NCBI GenBank assembly: GCA_015067525.1
Contig: SVMH01000010.1
Coordinates: forward strand, 1 to 49,090
Reading direction: 5' to 3'
DNA from: Oscillospiraceae bacterium
GTDB taxonomy: Bacteria > Bacillota > Clostridia > Oscillospirales > Oscillospiraceae
Length of the DNA: 49,090 nt
This document shows positions 39,695 to 47,179 of the stretch, piece by piece. The number at the start of each line of letters is the position of its first letter. Position 1 is the first letter of the stretch. The notes under the pieces were generated by a model that ran no database searches, was not told the origin of the DNA, and saw only the letters and a list, made by a program, of their open reading frames with translations. The position numbers were made by a program, and so were the translations under genes.

Positions 39695-40995
39695 GCAGCA
39701 TCCACCAACTGTATGCCGAAAAGCTGACCACCGCCGAGGGCATCGCCGCCCAGATCCGGCCCCACTGGGTCATGAGCAGCGACATCGGCCTTGGTATGCC
39801 CTACGCATTACTCAACACCATCGGCGAGTACCTCTATGCCCATCAAGTCGAGGGCGTGGTGATCCACACCATTCTGGACCTGCGGCCCCTGAACTGCTAT
39901 GAAGAGCGCATCGCCCCCTATTTCCGGGCCACCACCTGCTTTTCCGGTGCGTGGGCGAGAAAAGCGGTGAATGCCGGCCTTGCCGATGTGGTCAGCTGCT
40001 ATTACCGGGATATGCCCCGCTATTTCCGTCAGCGCGAACGCCTGGACGCCATCATCCTCACCGCCGCGCCTATGGACGAGGAGGGCTACTTCTCCGCCGG
40101 CGTCATCGGCTCCAATATCCCCGCCCTGCTGGAGAATTGCGACCGCATTTATCTGCAGGTGGGCAGCAAGGTCCCCCGCGCCCTCCATGCCCCCAAGATC
40201 CATATCTCGCAGGTAACGGCCTTCTGCACCACCGATGAGCCTCTGCCCTCCCCGGGCAAGGTGGAGTTGGACGACATGAGCCGCGTCATCGGCGGCTATA
40301 TCGCGGGCGAAGTGCCCCACGAGGCCACCTTCCAGCTGGGCATCGGCGCCATCCCCGAGGCGGTGGGTCTGGCCCTGCACGATAAGCGCGATTTGGGCAT
40401 CCATACCGAGCTTTTGACCGACAGCATGATCGAGCTCATCCGCTGCGGCGCGGTGACCAACGCGGCAAAGCCCCTCCACCGCGGCAAAACGGTGGCCACT
40501 TTGTCCTACGGCTCCCAGGATATGTACGACTATATCCACGAGAACGACGATATCGAGTTCCTGCCCGTGGACTATACCAACGACCCCGCCGTCATCGCCC
40601 AGCTCCCCAAGTTCATGTCGGTGAACGGCGCATTGGCGGTAGATTTCTACGGTCAGGTCTGCGCCGAGAGCCTGGGCACGAAGCACGTCTCCGGCACCGG
40701 CGGCCAGTCGGACTATGTCCGCGGCGCCGTGGCGTCCAAGGGCGGCAAGAGCTTCATCGCCTTCCCCTCCACGGCAGCCGGCGGCACCGTCAGCCGCATC
40801 GCCGCCACCTTACCCCACGGCAGCGTGGTGTCCACCAGTAAGAACGATGTGGACTGCATCGTCACCGAGTACGGCATCGCACGCCTCCGGGGCAAGACGC
40901 TCTGGCAGCGCACGCGGGAGCTCATCGCCGTGGCCCACCCCGATTTCCGGGATCAATTACTGTATGATGCACGACGGATGAATATCATCGTGTAA
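39691..40995 (+). CDS. Acetyl-CoA hydrolase/transferase family CoA-transferase
   Basis: A 434-residue family I CoA-transferase of the 4-hydroxybutyrate/butyryl-CoA:acetate type. The catalytic Glu240 is in LGIHTELLTDSM, and GIGAIPEAVGLAL, VDFYGQVCAESLG and HVSGTGGQSDYVRGA are the substrate and CoA blocks. It moves CoA between an acyl-CoA and a free acid, here probably from the oxidoreductase product (for example isobutyryl-CoA) to acetate. The product can then yield ATP. ATG 39691 overlaps the gamma gene by 4 bases. Fermentation of branched-chain amino acids is the natural reading of the operon. Confidence 0.85.
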   Translation: MSSIHQLYAEKLTTAEGIAAQIRPHWVMSSDIGLGMPYALLNTIGEYLYAHQVEGVVIHTILDLRPLNCYEERIAPYFRATTCFSGAWARKAVNAGLADVVSCYYRDMPRYFRQRERLDAIILTAAPMDEEGYFSAGVIGSNIPALLENCDRIYLQVGSKVPRALHAPKIHISQVTAFCTTDEPLPSPGKVELDDMSRVIGGYIAGEVPHEATFQLGIGAIPEAVGLALHDKRDLGIHTELLTDSMIELIRCGAVTNAAKPLHRGKTVATLSYGSQDMYDYIHENDDIEFLPVDYTNDPAVIAQLPKFMSVNGALAVDFYGQVCAESLGTKHVSGTGGQSDYVRGAVASKGGKSFIAFPSTAAGGTVSRIAATLPHGSVVSTSKNDVDCIVTEYGIARLRGKTLWQRTRELIAVAHPDFRDQLLYDARRMNIIV

Positions 40996-41011
40996 TCTCC
41001 TTTCTGCACAT

Positions 41012-41040
41012 GGAGCCGCCCCAGTTGCCGGGGCGGCTCC
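41012..41040 (+). terminator. GC-rich hairpin after the oxidoreductase operon
   Basis: Perfect 11-bp arms GGAGCCGCCCC (41012-41022) and complement (41030-41040). No T-run follows, so its strength as a terminator is uncertain. Confidence 0.6.
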
Positions 41041-41322
41041 GGTGCGTTTGTTGGAAAAGCATGCACCACGCTGCGGCATCGATGCCCCCTCTCGCCCCTA
41101 CAACACCACCGACAGCCCCCCCGTAGGGGACGGCGCTTGCCGACGTCCCGTCCCCTGCATGATCATCGCGAAAATCCGTAGGGGACGATGTCCTCATCGC
41201 CCCTATCCGCCCCAAAGCCTCCCTCTGACGAGGGAGGTGTCGGCACAGCCGACGGAGGGAGAGATACACCGCACTCCCGCCCCCTTACCTCCTTTTCTAT
41301 TCGTCATCCGCCGATTCTTGTG

Positions 41323-41349
41323 GGTTTACATGATTTTATTATGGTAAAT
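41323..41349. repeat. GTTTAC palindrome family member
   Basis: GGTTTACATGATTTT then ATTATGGTAAAT; same order as the other copies with a few changes. Confidence 0.6.
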
Positions 41350-41620
41350 TATACGCCGCCCGCGCCCACGCCCGCACCGTGCCGCCATCCACCGCCCTGC
41401 ACGCTCGTAGGGGCCGACGACTCGGCGGCCCGTTTGCCACCCTCTCCCGCGGCGCGCCGAGGTCGTCACGCCCTACACCATTTATCGACAGACCCCCGTA
41501 GGGGACGGCGCTTGCCGACGTCCCGTCCCCCTCCGTTTGCACACCGGCACCGCCCCAATTCTTAATTGCTCATTCTTCATTCTAAATTCTTAATTTTGAC
41601 TTCTCCCGCCTATTCTCGCC

Positions 41621-41648
41621 GGTTAACATAATATTATTACGGTAAACC
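41621..41648. repeat. GTTTAC palindrome family member
   Basis: GGTTAACATAATAT then TATTACGGTAAACC, preceded by CTATTCTCGCC. It is close to fully symmetric. Confidence 0.65.
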
Positions 41649-41675
41649 CACGCACTCTTTTCGCCACCATTCCCC

Positions 41676-41704
41676 TTGCAAAGAGCCGCAAACTGTGCTA
41701 TACT
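41676..41704 (+). promoter_or_regulatory. Promoter of smpB
   Basis: TTGCAA (41676-41681) and TATACT (41699-41704) with a 17-base spacer, 36 bases before the start codon. Confidence 0.7.
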
Positions 41705-41739
41705 TATCCTCCACTACTGCGGAAAGGAGGCGCTCGGCC

Positions 41740-42207
41740 ATGGAAAAGAAAGGCATCAAGACGGCGGTGCAGAACCGCAAGGCCTTCCACGACTATTTTG
41801 TGGAGGAGCGCTACGAGGCCGGTATCGAGCTCTTCGGTACCGAGGTCAAGTCCATCCGCGGCGGTCAGGCCAATCTGAAGGACTCCTTCTGCGTGGCCAA
41901 GGACGGCGAGCTCTACGCCTACCAGATGCATATCTCCCCCTACGAGCAGGGCAATATCTTCAACCGCGACCCGGACCGGCCCAAGCGCCTTTTGATGCAC
42001 AAGCGGGAGATCCGCAAGCTGCAGGCGCTGCAGAAGCAGGACGGCTTTGCCCTCATCCCCCTGTCCCTGTACTTCAAGGACAGCCGCGTCAAGGTGGAGC
42101 TGGGCCTGTGCAAGGGTAAAAAGACCTACGATAAGCGCGAAGCCATCGCCCAGCGCGACGCCAAGCGGGAAATGGACCGCGCCATGCGGGAGAAGAACAG
42201 AGGATAA
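41740..42207 (+). CDS. smpB: SsrA-binding protein SmpB
   Basis: A 155-residue RNA-binding protein. Conserved blocks are RKAFHDYFVEERYEAGIELFGTEVKSIR, KDSFCVAKDGELYAYQMHISPYEQGN and KDSRVKVELGLCKGKKTYDKRE, with a basic C-terminal tail. It brings tmRNA to stalled ribosomes for trans-translation. ATG 41740 follows GGAAAGGAGG. Its RNA partner ssrA lies only 750 bases downstream. Confidence 0.95.
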   Translation: MEKKGIKTAVQNRKAFHDYFVEERYEAGIELFGTEVKSIRGGQANLKDSFCVAKDGELYAYQMHISPYEQGNIFNRDPDRPKRLLMHKREIRKLQALQKQDGFALIPLSLYFKDSRVKVELGLCKGKKTYDKREAIAQRDAKREMDRAMREKNRG

Positions 42208-42237
42208 CGTATTTCAATTCCAAAAGGAGACACACAT

Positions 42238-42777
42238 ATGAATCCTATCGCAACCATCACCATGGAAAACGGCTCCAAGATCGTCTGCGAGCTGTATCCC
42301 GACATCGCGCCCGAGAGCGTGCGCAACTTCATCTCCCTGGCGGGCCGCGGCTTTTATAACGGCCTCATCTTCCACCGCGTCATCTCCGGCTTCATGATCC
42401 AGGGCGGCTGCCCTCAGGGCACCGGCATGGGCGGCCCCGGCTACTGCATCAAGGGTGAGTTCGCCGCCAACGGCGTGCAGAACGACCTGCGCCACAGCCG
42501 CGGCGTGCTGAGCATGGCCCGCTCCCAGGCCCCCAACACCGCCGGCAGCCAGTTCTTCATCATGCACCAGGACGGCTATTTCCTGGACGGCCAGTACGCC
42601 GCCTTCGGCATGGTCATGGAGGGCATGGAGACGGTGGACGCCATCGCCGCCGTCAAGACCAACGCACAGGATAAGCCCCTCACGCCCCAGACCATCGCCA
42701 GCATCACCGTGGATACCCACGGCGTGGAGTATCCCGCTCCCCGCCTGCTGGCCGATCCCTTCGCACGGTTCAGATAA
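42238..42777 (+). CDS. Cyclophilin-type peptidyl-prolyl isomerase
   Basis: A 179-residue cytoplasmic cyclophilin. The fold is evident from NFISLAGRGFYNGLIFHRVISGFMIQGG and SMARSQAPNTAGSQFFIMHQD, with the active-site Arg in FHRVI. It speeds cis-trans isomerisation of proline bonds. AAAAGGAG precedes the ATG. It follows smpB by 30 bases in the same direction. No signal peptide is present. Confidence 0.93.
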   Translation: MNPIATITMENGSKIVCELYPDIAPESVRNFISLAGRGFYNGLIFHRVISGFMIQGGCPQGTGMGGPGYCIKGEFAANGVQNDLRHSRGVLSMARSQAPNTAGSQFFIMHQDGYFLDGQYAAFGMVMEGMETVDAIAAVKTNAQDKPLTPQTIASITVDTHGVEYPAPRLLADPFARFR

Positions 42778-42958
42778 CGTATTTTTCCTCGGGGTGGGGA
42801 TCTCCCCGCCCCGGGTAAAATAAATCAAATCCGTTTTTTGCCGCGGCGTGTACGTGGCAAAAAACACCGCTCAGCTTGCCAGTGTGCGAGCGCAGCGAGT
42901 GCATGCAGCAAGCTGCAAAACCTCAAAAATGTGTAAACACATTTTTGACTGTCTATTC

Positions 42959-43305
42959 GGGGGCGTACCGGTTTCGACGGGGGCGCGGAGGCCGGATAAG
43001 CGGGCGGTGGCGCCTGGCCACCATAAAACGGGCAATTAAAAATTAACTGACAACACTAACACTGTTGCTGTCGCTGCCTAAGCAGTGACCGTCTGAACCG
43101 GAGCGGCCACGGGCCGGGGAGGGCGTCGTTTACGTGGCGTCCGTGAGGCGGGTAAGAGTTGCCCCGCCCACGCATCATGACTCTACCAAACTGCAAAGTC
43201 TGTTAAGTGCCTTTGCAGGGCGGGAATGTTGAAACTTAACTGCGCCCGGAGAAAGTCTTGTCAAAACGCTTTCGGACAGGGGTTCGACTCCCCTCGCCTC
43301 CACCA
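42959..43305 (+). ncRNA. ssrA: tmRNA (one-piece)
   Basis: The 5' end GGGGGCGTACCGGTTTCGACG and 3' end GGTTCGACTCCCCTCGCCTCC plus ACCA are those of bacterial tmRNA. The acceptor stem pairs GGGGGCG (42959-42965) with CGCCTCC (43295-43301), including the G3-U pair that marks it for alanine. The tag reading frame probably resumes at GAC 43049 and stops at TAA 43079-43081, giving the tag (A)DNTNTVAVAA. A terminator follows at 43306-43341. Confidence 0.95.
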
Positions 43306-43341
43306 AAAAAAGAGACACCCCACAGGGGTGTCTCTTTTTTT
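43306..43341 (+). terminator. Terminator of ssrA
   Basis: Arms AAAAAAGAGACACCCC and GGGGTGTCTCTTTTTT (43325-43341) with a 3-base loop. Confidence 0.9.
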
Positions 43342-43344
43342 GGT

Positions 43345-43615
43345 TCCGGCTCTGCGAGGGGAGTCGAACCTCTCAAATGCAACATGCCGGTGGCATGCTG
43401 CGCCGACAGCGCGCACGTTGTCGGCTACTACTATCTTTGCCGCAGGCAAAGATGCAAATTGACTACCCACCGTTGCGCCAGCCGGTTCCCCGCCGCTTCG
43501 CAGCGGCCAACCGGGGCGCTGCCTCGAAAGCACCTCGCTTTATCCGCCACCGGCGGCGCTTCGGTGCTTTCCCCGAGCCTCCAACTCCGGCTCTGCGAGG
43601 GGAGTCAAACCTCTC
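43345..43615. repeat. 30-bp direct repeats carrying an inverted tmRNA T-arm sequence
   Basis: Two 30-base copies starting TCCGGCTCTGCGAGGGGAGT lie at 43345-43374 and 43586-43615 (one mismatch, G to A). Seventeen bases of the first (43354-43370) are the exact reverse complement of the tmRNA T-arm (43281-43297). The 379-base stretch between tmRNA and the thiolase gene otherwise holds hairpins such as ATCTTTGCC-GCA-GGCAAAGAT and no gene. Confidence 0.7.
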
Positions 43616-43632
43616 GCCTCCCCCTGCTGCAT

Positions 43633-43664
43633 AAAAAAGGCTCTCCCGCAGGAGAGCCTTTTTT
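43633..43664. terminator. Terminator of the thiolase operon
   Basis: Perfect 14-bp arms AAAAAAGGCTCTCC (43633-43646) and complement (43651-43664), T-runs on both strands, 20 bases beyond the thiolase stop. Confidence 0.85.
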
Positions 43665-43684
43665 CATTCTTTCTTCCCGTTTTC

Positions 43685-44863
43685 TCAGCCCGGGTTTTTG
43701 CCCACGATGGTGACCGAGCTGATGTTCTCCCACGGATAGCCGCCCAGATTGTGGGCAAGACCCAGCGTGGGATTTTCCAGCTGGCGCTCGCCGGCTCTGC
43801 CGTGGAACTGCAGCCAGCTCTCGTAGAGCATGCGGATGCCGCTGGCGCCCACGGGGTGGCCGAAGGACTTGAGGCCGCCGTCGATGTTGACGGGGATCTG
43901 GCCCTCGGGCAGGAACTTGCCCTCCAGACAGTCCCGCCAGCCCTGACCGCGCTCACTGAGCATCAGGTCTTCGTACAGCACGATCTCCGTGATGGTGAAG
44001 CAGTCGTGCAGCTCCACCAGACTCAGCTGCTTTGCAGGGTCCGTGATGCCGGCCTTGCGGTAGGCGTTGCGGGCGCAGTGCACCGTCTCTTTCACGGTGG
44101 TGTAGTCATACTCGGTGCTGAAGGTGCCAAAGCCGGAGGCCGCGGCAATCTCGGTGCACTTGACGTACATGGGGTCGGGGCGGTAGTACTTGGCGTCCTC
44201 GGAGGAGGTGAGGATGGCGCAGGCGCAGCCGTCGGACACGCCGGAGCAGTCCATCACGCTGATGTAGGGCTCGCACACCATGGGGGAGCGCAAAATGGCC
44301 TCCTTGGTCATCTCCTTGCGGTACATGGCCTTGGGATTGCGGGCGCCGTTGCGGTGGTTCTTCCACGCCACGGTGGCCATGGCGTCGCGGATATCGCCGA
44401 AGCTGACGCCGTACTTCTCACAGTAGGCCGGCACCAGCAGCGAGAAGCCGCCGGGGCCGCCGTAGGTGGGCTTGGTGCCGTCGCGGTAGGCGGGGGAATC
44501 GGGGTTGCCGGAGAAGCCGTTGTCCTTCAGCTTCTCCAGACCGATGGCCATGACCACCTTGTATTCGCCGCTGGTGACGCCGTAGCAGGCGTTGCGGAAC
44601 GCCTCGGCGCCGGTGCAGCAGTTGTTCTCCACGCGGGTGACGGGCTTGTACTGGGTCTTGAGCACGGTGGAGATGGTGTAGCCGTAGTATTCATAATAGG
44701 AGCCGAACCAGAACGCATCGATGTCCTCGATCTGGAGGCCGGCATCCTCCAGCGCCTCGTTGACGGCTTCCAGAATCAGGTCCTCGCGGCTTTTGTTGAA
44801 AAACTCGCCGAATTTGCTGCAGCCCATGCCGATGACGCAGACTTTATCCTTCAAACCTGCCAT
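43685..44863 (-). CDS. Thiolase-family protein (SCP2/acetyl-CoA acetyltransferase-like)
   Basis: A 392-residue thiolase of the SCP-x/lipid-transfer type. The nucleophile lies in RVENNCCTGAEAF (Cys82 or Cys83), HD is in VELHDCFTITE, and the last His is in GLKSFGHPVGASGIRM. These enzymes join or split acyl-CoA chains. It is the last gene of a four-gene operon, with its start almost touching the stop of the HMG-CoA-synthase/DUF35 gene. In archaea and in benzylsuccinate-type pathways such thiolases form a complex with DUF35 and HMG-CoA-synthase-like partners, so a physical complex with the upstream product is likely. Confidence 0.85.
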   Translation of the reverse strand: MAGLKDKVCVIGMGCSKFGEFFNKSREDLILEAVNEALEDAGLQIEDIDAFWFGSYYEYYGYTISTVLKTQYKPVTRVENNCCTGAEAFRNACYGVTSGEYKVVMAIGLEKLKDNGFSGNPDSPAYRDGTKPTYGGPGGFSLLVPAYCEKYGVSFGDIRDAMATVAWKNHRNGARNPKAMYRKEMTKEAILRSPMVCEPYISVMDCSGVSDGCACAILTSSEDAKYYRPDPMYVKCTEIAAASGFGTFSTEYDYTTVKETVHCARNAYRKAGITDPAKQLSLVELHDCFTITEIVLYEDLMLSERGQGWRDCLEGKFLPEGQIPVNIDGGLKSFGHPVGASGIRMLYESWLQFHGRAGERQLENPTLGLAHNLGGYPWENISSVTIVGKNPG

Positions 44864-44864
44864 A

Positions 44865-46289
44865 TCACATGCCCTCCGTTTCTCTGCAGGGTACCACTTT
44901 CCAGAAATAGGTGTTGACGCCGCCGGCGTGGAACATCTTGCGGAAGGTGAGCTGCACCGGCATGCCGGCGCGGATGTCCTCCTTGGCGCACTCCACCAGA
45001 TAGGTCATCATCTTGCCGCCGCCTTCGAATTCCACCACCACCAGATTGTTGGGCGAATCCAGCGACAGGGCCACGCCGTCCAGCGTGAAGGTGCGCAGCC
45101 ACGCCTTCTTGCCGATGAAGCGGTAGTCGGCCATCTTGTCCACGCTCTGGCAGATGGCGCACACGCGCTGGGGCGGATAGTGGGGCGTGCCGCACTCCGT
45201 GCACACCGAGCCGTACATGGCGTTATTTTTCTTGCTGCCGCGCAGATAGTCCGGCAGAGAGGAGCGCTCCTGCTCGGGACGGCGCTGGGGCTCGCACTGT
45301 AAAAAGCCCTTCCACTTCAGGTACTTGCCGTAGGGCAGGGAGCTGTCCTTGCACGCTACAAGACTGGAAATCGTGTGGGCGGGGGTGTAGCTTTCGATCT
45401 TCTCCGTGGTCTCAAAGACCATGGCGTTGCAGCCGTCGCCGTAGGAGACGTACAGGATCTTCTCCCCTGCCTTGGCCTCGTCCAGCGCCGCGCACAGCAT
45501 CAAAGGCGCCGCGGCCGCGCCGGTGTTGCCGATCTGGCCGTAGAGAGCGCTCTGGATCTGCTCGCGGGCAAAGCCCAGCTTGGTCAGCGCCGCCGTGCTG
45601 TGGCGCTCTTCATGGGCGTAGCACACCACGCGGGCAAAGTCGGCAGGCGTCAGGCCGGTCTTTTGCAAAACGCCCTTCACCGCATCCAGCACCAGCGGCT
45701 GGTAGATCTCGGACGTGGCAAAGCGCACGTCCCAGTAGCGCACGATCTTCTCATCCTGATCGCGCCACATGTCGTAGGCCTCCATGGAGAGGCTGCAGGC
45801 GTCCACAAACCGGGCGATCACGTCCGCGCCGCTGCCCATCACAAAGGCCGCCGCGCCGTCACCCAGATCGTTTTCATAGGTGCCGTCGTTGCCGCCCAGG
45901 CGGCAGTCGGCCGCCGCCACCAGCATGTCGCCGCCGGCGCAGGCCTCCAGCGCCGAGAGCATGGCGTCGCTGCCGCACTTGAGGGTGTTGGAGAAATCCG
46001 CCGTGCGCAGCTCCCGCCCGCAGTCCAGTACGGCCGCGATCTGGGACGCGCAGCTCTTTTCGCGGTAAGGCGAGGTGGTGGTGGCAAAGTACACGCCCCG
46101 CAGAGCGCTGCCGTCCGCCAGCGGCACGGCGTTCATAGCCGCGCCCACCGCCATGGTCAGGCTGTCCTCGTCGTAGTAGGCCACCGCCTTTTCGCCGCCC
46201 TTACCGGCCTTGCCGTAGGCCGCGGCGATGGTGGCTTTGCTGAGTCTGTAATACGGCACGTAGCCGCCGTAAGCTTTGATACCGGTCAT
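44865..46289 (-). CDS. HMG-CoA synthase-like protein fused to a DUF35 zinc-ribbon/OB domain
   Basis: A 474-residue fusion. Residues 1 to ~330 form a ketoacyl-synthase III/HMG-CoA-synthase fold: ITGI-type start (TGIKAYGGYVPYYRL), nucleophile region TADFSNTLKCGSDAM with Cys105, and VCYAHEERH with His226/His230. Residues ~355-474 are a DUF35 domain: rubredoxin-like zinc ribbon CTEC...CAIC (Cys363, 366, 377, 380) followed by an OB fold. In archaea these are separate proteins that bridge HMG-CoA synthase and thiolase. The fusion plus the adjacent thiolase suggests a channelled carbon-carbon bond step. GGGAGGAT precedes ATG 46289. The CoA substrate is unknown. Confidence 0.82.
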   Translation of the reverse strand: MTGIKAYGGYVPYYRLSKATIAAAYGKAGKGGEKAVAYYDEDSLTMAVGAAMNAVPLADGSALRGVYFATTTSPYREKSCASQIAAVLDCGRELRTADFSNTLKCGSDAMLSALEACAGGDMLVAAADCRLGGNDGTYENDLGDGAAAFVMGSGADVIARFVDACSLSMEAYDMWRDQDEKIVRYWDVRFATSEIYQPLVLDAVKGVLQKTGLTPADFARVVCYAHEERHSTAALTKLGFAREQIQSALYGQIGNTGAAAAPLMLCAALDEAKAGEKILYVSYGDGCNAMVFETTEKIESYTPAHTISSLVACKDSSLPYGKYLKWKGFLQCEPQRRPEQERSSLPDYLRGSKKNNAMYGSVCTECGTPHYPPQRVCAICQSVDKMADYRFIGKKAWLRTFTLDGVALSLDSPNNLVVVEFEGGGKMMTYLVECAKEDIRAGMPVQLTFRKMFHAGGVNTYFWKVVPCRETEGM

Positions 46290-46310
46290 ATCTGTATCCT
46301 CCCGCGGCCC

Positions 46311-47162
46311 TTACTTGGTGTAGTCGTACCAGCCCTTGCCGGTCTTGCGGCCCAGCTCGCCCCGGGCCACGCGCTCGTCCACCTCCGGCACCGGCAGATA
46401 GCGCTCATCGCCGGTGAGTTCGTAGAACACGGCGAAGCAGTCCTGCAGCGTCTTCAGTCCGCCGTAGTCGGTCAGCTCGAACACGCCCATGGGGTGGTTC
46501 AGACCCAGACGCAGCGCCTTGTCGATGTCCTCGATGGAGGCCACGCCCTCCTGCATGACGCGGAAGGCCTCAGCATAGGTGGCAAAATTGATGCGGTTGA
46601 CGATGAAGCCGGGGGCGTCCACATTGATGAGCACGCTCTCCTTGCCGATGGTCTCGGCCCACGCACGGGCCCATGCCACCGTCTCGTCGCTGGTCTTCTC
46701 GCCGCGGATGATCTCCAGCAGCTTCATGGCGTATACGGGCGCGAAGAAGTGCAGGCCGATGAAGCGCTCGGGATGCGCCATGTCCTCGGAAAGCTTGGTG
46801 ATGGGGATGAAGGAGGTGTTGGTGGCAATGATGGCGTCCTCGCGGCAGTAGGGCTCGATCTTGGCGAAGAGGGCCTTCTTGATCTCCACGTTCTCCACCA
46901 CCACTTCGATCACCAGCTCCGCCTCAGCGGCCAGCGCGTGGTCGGTGCAGGGGATCAGGTTATCCAAAATCTCCTGCCGCTTCTCCTCCGTCATCTTGCC
47001 GCGCTGGACTTGTTTGATGAGTCCGGCGTCGATGCCGTCCTTGCCCCGCTGGGCCAGTTCGCGGGTCAGATCCCAGAAATACACGCGATAACCGGCGGTG
47101 GCGCAGACCTGCGCGATGCCGCTGCCCATGGTGCCGGCGCCCAATACCATAATCGTTCTCAT
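46311..47162 (-). CDS. 3-hydroxyacyl-CoA (3-hydroxybutyryl-CoA) dehydrogenase
   Basis: A 283-residue dehydrogenase. The NAD(P) fold opens TIMVLGAGTMGSGIAQVCATAGY, the catalytic His is in FIGLHFFAPVYAMKLLEIIRG, and the C-terminal domain has GFIVNRINFATYAEAF and NHPMGVFELTDYGG. It interconverts 3-hydroxyacyl-CoA and 3-oxoacyl-CoA, the step beside a thiolase. AGGAGGAAAC precedes ATG 47162. Its start is 17 bases after the CoA-transferase stop. The length matches clostridial Hbd. Confidence 0.92.
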   Translation of the reverse strand: MRTIMVLGAGTMGSGIAQVCATAGYRVYFWDLTRELAQRGKDGIDAGLIKQVQRGKMTEEKRQEILDNLIPCTDHALAAEAELVIEVVVENVEIKKALFAKIEPYCREDAIIATNTSFIPITKLSEDMAHPERFIGLHFFAPVYAMKLLEIIRGEKTSDETVAWARAWAETIGKESVLINVDAPGFIVNRINFATYAEAFRVMQEGVASIEDIDKALRLGLNHPMGVFELTDYGGLKTLQDCFAVFYELTGDERYLPVPEVDERVARGELGRKTGKGWYDYTK

Positions 47163-47179
47163 GATCGTTTCCTCCTATG

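Larger units (their letters stand above)
40996..41739. other. ~740-base gene-free repeat block
   Basis: It holds the operon hairpin, GTAGGGGACGGCGCTTGCCGAC twice (41123 and 41498), a CCTCCCTC/GAGGGAGG unit (~41214-41265), part of the ~213-bp repeat (~41408-41490), two GTTTAC palindromes (41323-41349, 41621-41648), a CTTAATTGCTCATTC-type repeat (~41570) and the smpB promoter. No gene is seen. Confidence 0.75.

Noticed and set aside
43345-43615. Possible tRNA genes downstream of tmRNA
   Set aside because: Only T-arm-like sequence is present; no matching acceptor, D-arm or anticodon stem could be drawn.
43258-43713. Open frame across the tmRNA end and the following repeats
   Set aside because: It overlaps the functional RNA and its terminator. 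The opposite frame contains the RGESNP string that is a known artefact of T-arm sequence.
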